Shown here in pieces: positions 39,487-42,364 of a DNA stretch of 42,364 bases. The stretch is from Patescibacteria group bacterium (lineage in GTDB: Bacteria; Patescibacteriota; UBA1384; 2-12-FULL-50-11), in the NCBI GenBank assembly GCA_022843855.1, contig JALHMV010000001.1, forward strand, positions 66,780 to 109,143. The letters are read 5' to 3'. How positions within the stretch are numbered: the first letter of the stretch is position 1; each line of letters starts with the position of its first letter. A program made the translations under genes and the position numbers. The notes below the pieces were generated by a model. The model saw nothing but the letters and a program-made list of their open reading frames with translations, searched no databases and was not told the origin of the DNA.

Positions 39487-39499
39487 CGCCTCTCTTTTG

Positions 39500-39574
39500 G
39501 GTGGCTGACTGGATTCGAACCAGCGACATTCTGGACCACAACCAGACGCTCTAACCAACTGAGCTACAGCCACC
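39500..39574 (-). tRNA. tRNA-His (GTG)
   Basis: Acceptor GTGGCTG/CAGCCAC with extra G-1 opposite C73, the identity pair of bacterial tRNA-His. Anticodon loop TTGTGGT in TCTGG/CCAGA stem. T-loop TTCGAAT. CCA not encoded. Confidence 0.93.
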
Positions 39575-39584
39575 GTACTCAGGT

Positions 39585-39613
39585 AGTTTACGCTAAATAG
39601 TCCTGGATTTGAA
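39585..39613 (-). promoter_or_regulatory. Promoter of tRNA-His
   Basis: Minus strand TTCAAA (39613-39608), 17 nt, TAAACT (39590-39585), 10 nt before the tRNA. Confidence 0.55.
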
Positions 39614-39648
39614 TGGTCGAGCTTGGTGCATTATTTTCGATTTTTCGC

Positions 39649-39654
39649 TATAAT
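39649..39654 (+). promoter_or_regulatory. -10 box of the Gre-like gene
   Basis: TATAAT in CGCTATAATAATAAACC. Upstream, CTTGGTGC lies so that TTGGTG ends 20 nt before the box; the same word and distance recur before the TAAAAT at 40336. Confidence 0.5.
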
Positions 39655-39705
39655 AATAAACCGCTTACGGTGCGATCGTCGGCGGAGAACCTAACAGGAG
39701 CACGG

Positions 39706-40254
39706 ATGCAAACGCTACTGCCATCGTTATCGTCTCTCGCCAGAGACGTCGTCGTCGAGGCCATCGTTGCCACGCTTGCGCGTGAAGCGGAGGCCAATCG
39801 TCAAAGGCTCGCTCAAGTTCGTCAGGACTTGCGTCTCGCCGACGAGACTGATCGGGATGCGGTCAGCCTCGGTATCGCCGAAGCCGGTGGGCAGATCGCA
39901 ATCTACAAGAGAGTGATCGCTGACAACGAAGCGTTCAACCACTGGTTGGCCAATCAAGGGAGAGGAGAGGGGCCGGTTGATCCGGGCAACATCTGGGTCG
40001 TTGAGGTCGCTGGCCAGCGGGAAGTGTGGTTGTTCTACGACCCCGACGATGCCGGTAACGGCGCCCCGCTGCACGTCTCGCTCAACGACCGCGGCATCGA
40101 AACGCAACTCGGAATTCAGCGCGTGGCCACGATCTCGAGCTGCTGCGCGCTGTACGAGTGGCTGGCTGCCCAAGACATTCGTCCCGGGGCGCACATCACC
40201 TTCAGTGTCGAAGGCAACGATCCGCTCGTCTTCACCCTAGAGGAAATCCTCTAG
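39706..40254 (+). CDS. Gre-factor-like protein (helical hairpin plus C-terminal beta domain)
   Basis: 182 residues from ATG 39706 with AGGAG 5 nt upstream; the track's longer form runs through the promoter. Residues about 1-75 form a helical hairpin (LAREAEANRQRLAQVRQDLR). The rest is beta-rich and ends IRPGAHITFSVEGNDPLVFT then LEEIL, which resembles the GreA C-terminal pattern (SP..ALlGk..GD.v....pgG...y.I..I), though the SP motif is replaced by SSCC. It may bind the RNA polymerase secondary channel. A divergent assignment. Confidence 0.5.
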   Translation: MQTLLPSLSSLARDVVVEAIVATLAREAEANRQRLAQVRQDLRLADETDRDAVSLGIAEAGGQIAIYKRVIADNEAFNHWLANQGRGEGPVDPGNIWVVEVAGQREVWLFYDPDDAGNGAPLHVSLNDRGIETQLGIQRVATISSCCALYEWLAAQDIRPGAHITFSVEGNDPLVFTLEEIL

Positions 40255-40261
40255 GCACCTG

Positions 40262-40297
40262 GCGGGCAGCACAACGTCGTGCTGCCCGCTTTTCTTT
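40262..40297 (+). terminator. Rho-independent terminator of the Gre-like gene
   Basis: GCGGGCAGCAC/GTGCTGCCCGC, 11-bp perfect stem, followed by TTTTCTTT. Confidence 0.85.
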
Positions 40298-40350
40298 ACC
40301 CGATCCGACTTGGTGCGCTCAACCTGATCTTCCGGTAAAATAACAGGGAG

Positions 40351-40400
40351 GCTCAGATAGCTCAGTGGATGCTCGTTCAGTGGACGTCGTTCCACTGAAC
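40351..40400 (+). pseudogene. tRNA 5' fragment followed by a palindrome
   Basis: GCTCAGATAGCTCAGTGGAT resembles the first 20 nt of the tRNA-Arg genes downstream. It is followed by GTTCAGTGGA-CGTCGT-TCCACTGAAC (40375-40400), a perfect 10-bp hairpin built from the same D-arm word. A TAAAAT box lies at 40336-40341, so the fragment may be transcribed with the following tRNA. Confidence 0.6.
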
Positions 40401-40420
40401 CACGAGTGCTCATTACATTC

Positions 40421-40493
40421 GCCCACATAGCTCAGTGGATAGAGCGTCTGTCTTCGGAACAGAAGGTCGTAGGTTCGAATCCTACTGTGGGTA
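40421..40493 (+). tRNA. tRNA-Arg (TCG)
   Basis: Acceptor GCCCACA/TGTGGGT (one G-T pair), anticodon loop CTTCGGA in TCTGT/ACAGA, T-arm GTAGG-TTCGAAT-CCTAC, discriminator A. Confidence 0.92.
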
Positions 40494-40510
40494 CGGTCTA
40501 AAGATTTTTT

Positions 40511-40529
40511 GCCCTCATAGCTCAGTGGA
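40511..40529 (+). pseudogene. tRNA-Arg 5' fragment
   Basis: GCCCTCATAGCTCAGTGGA is identical to the first 19 nt of the tRNA-Arg(CCG) gene 75 nt downstream; the sequence then departs from a tRNA and contains a complementary TCCAC. Confidence 0.7.
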
Positions 40530-40585
40530 CGGTCGTTTTGCTCCGATCCACTTCGCTCCTCGGGCTCGTTCCTTCCAGTCACTTT

Positions 40586-40659
40586 GCCCTCATAGCTCAG
40601 TGGATTAGAGCGTTGGTTTCCGGTACCAAAGGTCGCTGGTTCGAGTCCAGCTGAGGGCA
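40586..40659 (+). tRNA. tRNA-Arg (CCG)
   Basis: Acceptor GCCCTCA/TGAGGGC, anticodon loop TTCCGGT in TTGGT/ACCAA, T-arm GCTGG-TTCGAGT-CCAGC, discriminator A. Confidence 0.92.
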
Positions 40660-40700
40660 CAGCTGTTTATGTGATCGTACTTGTTGGGTACCCTAGACGT

Positions 40701-41240
40701 ATGAGTCCGTGGCGGTATCCGAATATCTTTCTTATCTTCTTTAGCTTACTACTCACGCTTTTCATTCTTTACAGCGGCTGGCTTGATCAGCTTTTCGCGC
40801 CTATTAAGAGTTGGGGGTATCTTGGGACGTTCGTTATCGGAGTTTTCTTCGTCTCAACATTTACAGTTGCTCCGGCCGCCGCCGCGTTATTTGTCGTATC
40901 GGGAGAGCTTAACCCGGTACTGATCGGGTTCTCCGGTGCTCTTGGCGCGACGCTCGGTGACTATCTGGCCTTTCGCTTTATCCGCGAACGACTAATGGCT
41001 GAAATGAACCCGTTTCTGAAGATGCTGCACCTCTACCGACCGGTCAATGTGCTGCACAGTCGATATTTTGCCTGGCTCGCTCCGGTTATTGGTGCGGTTA
41101 TCATCGCGACGCCGCTCCCTGATGAGATCGGTCTTAGTTTGCTCGGCATGACCAAAATCAGTATCGTCAGGCTCGTGCTGCTGACGTTTGCGCTCCACGG
41201 TACGGCAATTTTTCTGATTGCGTTGGCAGCGCATCGATAG
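40701..41240 (+). CDS. VTT/DedA-like small membrane protein
   Basis: 179 residues from ATG 40701. Spans: IFLIFFSLLLTLFILYSGWL, LGTFVIGVFFVSTFTVAPAA, a Gly-rich segment (LIGFSGALGATLGDYLAFRF), APVIGAVIIATPLPDEIGLS, and a final helix. The GATLGDYLAF and TPLPDEIGLSLLG elements resemble re-entrant loops of VTT (DedA) proteins, which flip lipids or carry carriers across the membrane. TACCCT lies 6 nt before the ATG. Weaker match than the DedA protein downstream. Confidence 0.6.
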   Translation: MSPWRYPNIFLIFFSLLLTLFILYSGWLDQLFAPIKSWGYLGTFVIGVFFVSTFTVAPAAAALFVVSGELNPVLIGFSGALGATLGDYLAFRFIRERLMAEMNPFLKMLHLYRPVNVLHSRYFAWLAPVIGAVIIATPLPDEIGLSLLGMTKISIVRLVLLTFALHGTAIFLIALAAHR

Positions 41241-41265
41241 CCGGATTGTCTGGTAAAATGCAGGT

Positions 41266-41562
41266 ATGAAGATGACTGATACTGAGAAAGAGGGGATGCG
41301 CAACCTTGATCGGCTTGTCCGGGCTGTTGATAAGGCTTATCACCACCCTGGTCCGCTCGTCTGGCGCGGATTCCTCATCGGCCTCGCTTCTGGCGTAGGC
41401 GGGACGATCGGCGTCGCCATCGTCGTCGGCCTTTTAACTCTGCTTGTTGGTCAACTTGGCGGTATTCCAATAATCGGTGAGGCGCTTCGTGACTTGCTTC
41501 GGACGATTAACGGCGGAGCCGAATCGTCGATGCTGATCGAACTTATTCGATCGGTCGGCTGA
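41266..41562 (+). CDS. DUF5665-like membrane protein
   Basis: 98 residues. Charged N-terminus, then HPGPLVWRGFLIGLASGVGG and a span (TIGVAIVVGLLTLLVGQLGG) ending IPIIGEALRDLL, the DUF5665 pattern. TAAAAT lies 6 nt before the ATG (leaderless). Its TGA overlaps the DedA ATG. Confidence 0.65.
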   Translation: MKMTDTEKEGMRNLDRLVRAVDKAYHHPGPLVWRGFLIGLASGVGGTIGVAIVVGLLTLLVGQLGGIPIIGEALRDLLRTINGGAESSMLIELIRSVG

Positions 41563-42167
41563 TGGCTGATTGGATTATTGACTTCATTGCCGTTGGTGGC
41601 TATCCAGCGATCGCGGCGTTGATGTTACTCGAAACAGTCTTTCCACCTATTCCGTCGGAATTGGTTGTGCCGTTTGCTGGTTTTGCCGCTGCTCAAGGTC
41701 GCCTCAGTATCGAATTGGTGGTTGTCTCGGCGTTTGTTGGCTCGCTCTTGGGAGCGTTACTTCTCTACTGGGTCGGAAAGTTGATCAAAGACGAGGCGCT
41801 CGAGTCGTTTATCGATCGTCACGGCCGGTGGTTGACTGTTGACGTCCACGACCTGCGCCGATCACGCCAATGGTTTGATCGGTATAGCCGAACCGCGGTG
41901 CTCTTCGGCCGGTTGATCCCCGCTGTTCGATCGTTAATTTCGATTCCAGCCGGACTGACTCGAATGAAAATCGTTCCATTTTTGGTTTTCTCGGCTATCG
42001 GAACTGGGGTGTGGTCATCGGTTCTGGCGATCGCCGGCTTCTTGCTCGGTCAGGATTATGAACGAATTCGCCATATCATCGACCCGCTCACGACCATAGT
42101 CGTCTGCGCTGTTGTGGCGATCTATCTCTACCGGCTTATTTTTCCCAGGCGCAAACCTGGATCATAG
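41562..42167 (+). CDS. DedA family membrane protein
   Basis: 201 residues, full length. LLETVFPPIPSELVVPFAGF and FGRLIPAVRSLISIPAGLTR are the two DedA signature re-entrant segments; four or five spans surround them. Family members recycle undecaprenyl phosphate or phospholipid across the membrane. Coupled to the DUF5665 gene by TGATG. Confidence 0.92.
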   Translation: MADWIIDFIAVGGYPAIAALMLLETVFPPIPSELVVPFAGFAAAQGRLSIELVVVSAFVGSLLGALLLYWVGKLIKDEALESFIDRHGRWLTVDVHDLRRSRQWFDRYSRTAVLFGRLIPAVRSLISIPAGLTRMKIVPFLVFSAIGTGVWSSVLAIAGFLLGQDYERIRHIIDPLTTIVVCAVVAIYLYRLIFPRRKPGS

Positions 42168-42180
42168 CGATCTCGTTCGG

Positions 42181-42186
42181 TATAAT
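42181..42186 (+). promoter_or_regulatory. -10 box of tRNA-Lys
   Basis: TATAAT, 15 nt before the tRNA; a weak -35 (TGGATC) lies 17 nt upstream. Confidence 0.55.
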
Positions 42187-42201
42187 CAAAGCTATCGGTT
42201 T

Positions 42202-42273
42202 GGGCCATTAGTTCAGCGGTAGAACAACGGACTCTTAATCCGTGTGTCGGTGGTTCGATCCCACCATGGCCCA
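42202..42273 (+). tRNA. tRNA-Lys (CTT)
   Basis: Acceptor GGGCCAT/ATGGCCC, anticodon loop CTCTTAA in ACGGA/TCCGT, T-arm GGTGG-TTCGATC-CCACC, discriminator A. Confidence 0.93.
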
Positions 42274-42282
42274 CAAGAAAAT

Positions 42283-42311
42283 CCCGGTCTTCATGGCCGG
42301 GCTTTTCTTTT
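42283..42311 (+). terminator. Terminator of tRNA-Lys
   Basis: CCCGG/CCGGG hairpin followed by CTTTTCTTTT. The last 53 bases of the window show nothing further. Confidence 0.65.
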
Positions 42312-42364
42312 GCCTAATGTGGGGCGACCCAGGTCGAAGGCCGAGGTTCGACTGCGAGCGAACT

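Noticed and set aside
1-42364. CRISPR array
   Set aside because: No regularly spaced repeat set or cas gene was seen; the repeats at 30742 and 40351 are tRNA-derived and too few.
1-42364. UGA recoded as Gly (Gracilibacteria code)
   Set aside because: TGA serves as the stop in coupled gene ends such as hsdM and hsdS, and frames do not continue past it.

Overview
The window looks like a chromosome segment of a Candidate Phyla Radiation (Patescibacteria) bacterium, perhaps Saccharibacteria-like. The evidence is small compact genes, a PrgI/VirB4/VirB6 secretion locus typical of that group, many secreted or membrane proteins of unknown family, and repeated promoters whose -10 box sits only 6-10 nt from the start codon. 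TGA is used as a stop, so the Gracilibacteria code is excluded. The lineage call is inference from gene content.

Left flank (1-5950): a partial exported protein, tRNA-Val, a membrane-anchored cyclophilin, an XRE-Hsp20 fusion with an unusually strong internal ribosome-binding site, a Gly/Ser/Pro-rich membrane protein, a MacB/LolCDE-type ABC exporter pair, and a coupled secreted-Cys-rich/pilin-like gene pair.

Mobile element (about 6376-28579): an integrative conjugative element inserted at the 3' end of ssrA (tmRNA). Its large serine recombinase reads into the tmRNA acceptor stem. A 7-bp CCACCAA repeat marks both junctions. The far end carries a 29-codon stretch that, joined in silico across CCACCAA, extends the recombinase in frame, while the sequence to its right supplies the terminator that ssrA lost. 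The element carries a type IV secretion operon (VirB2-like, VirB2-VirB6 fusion, PrgI, split VirB4, M23 peptidase), a divergent coupling ATPase plus Replic_Relax protein, DUF3768, a five-gene overlapping operon of type I restriction-modification (hsdR-hsdM-hsdS) with two uncharacterised genes, and a right-end cargo (trypsin-like membrane protease, free-standing sigma region 4 protein, zinc ribbon, XRE regulator).

Right flank (28610-42364): HD-domain protein, atypical NRAMP-like transporter, tRNA-Arg(UCU) followed by a duplicated hairpin, several small secreted proteins, VIT-like transporter, LysM-CHAP hydrolase, DEAD-box helicase and typA (separated by a mini-ORF that repeats the TypA N-terminus), a PH-domain protein with an apparent frameshift, tRNA-His, a Gre-like protein, two tRNA-Arg genes interleaved with tRNA 5' fragments, two DedA/VTT-type membrane proteins with a DUF5665 protein, and tRNA-Lys.

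The best candidates for something new are the recombinase whose C-terminus changes on integration, the hsdRMS operon with two extra genes, the TypA-like leader, and the tRNA-derived hairpin arrays.
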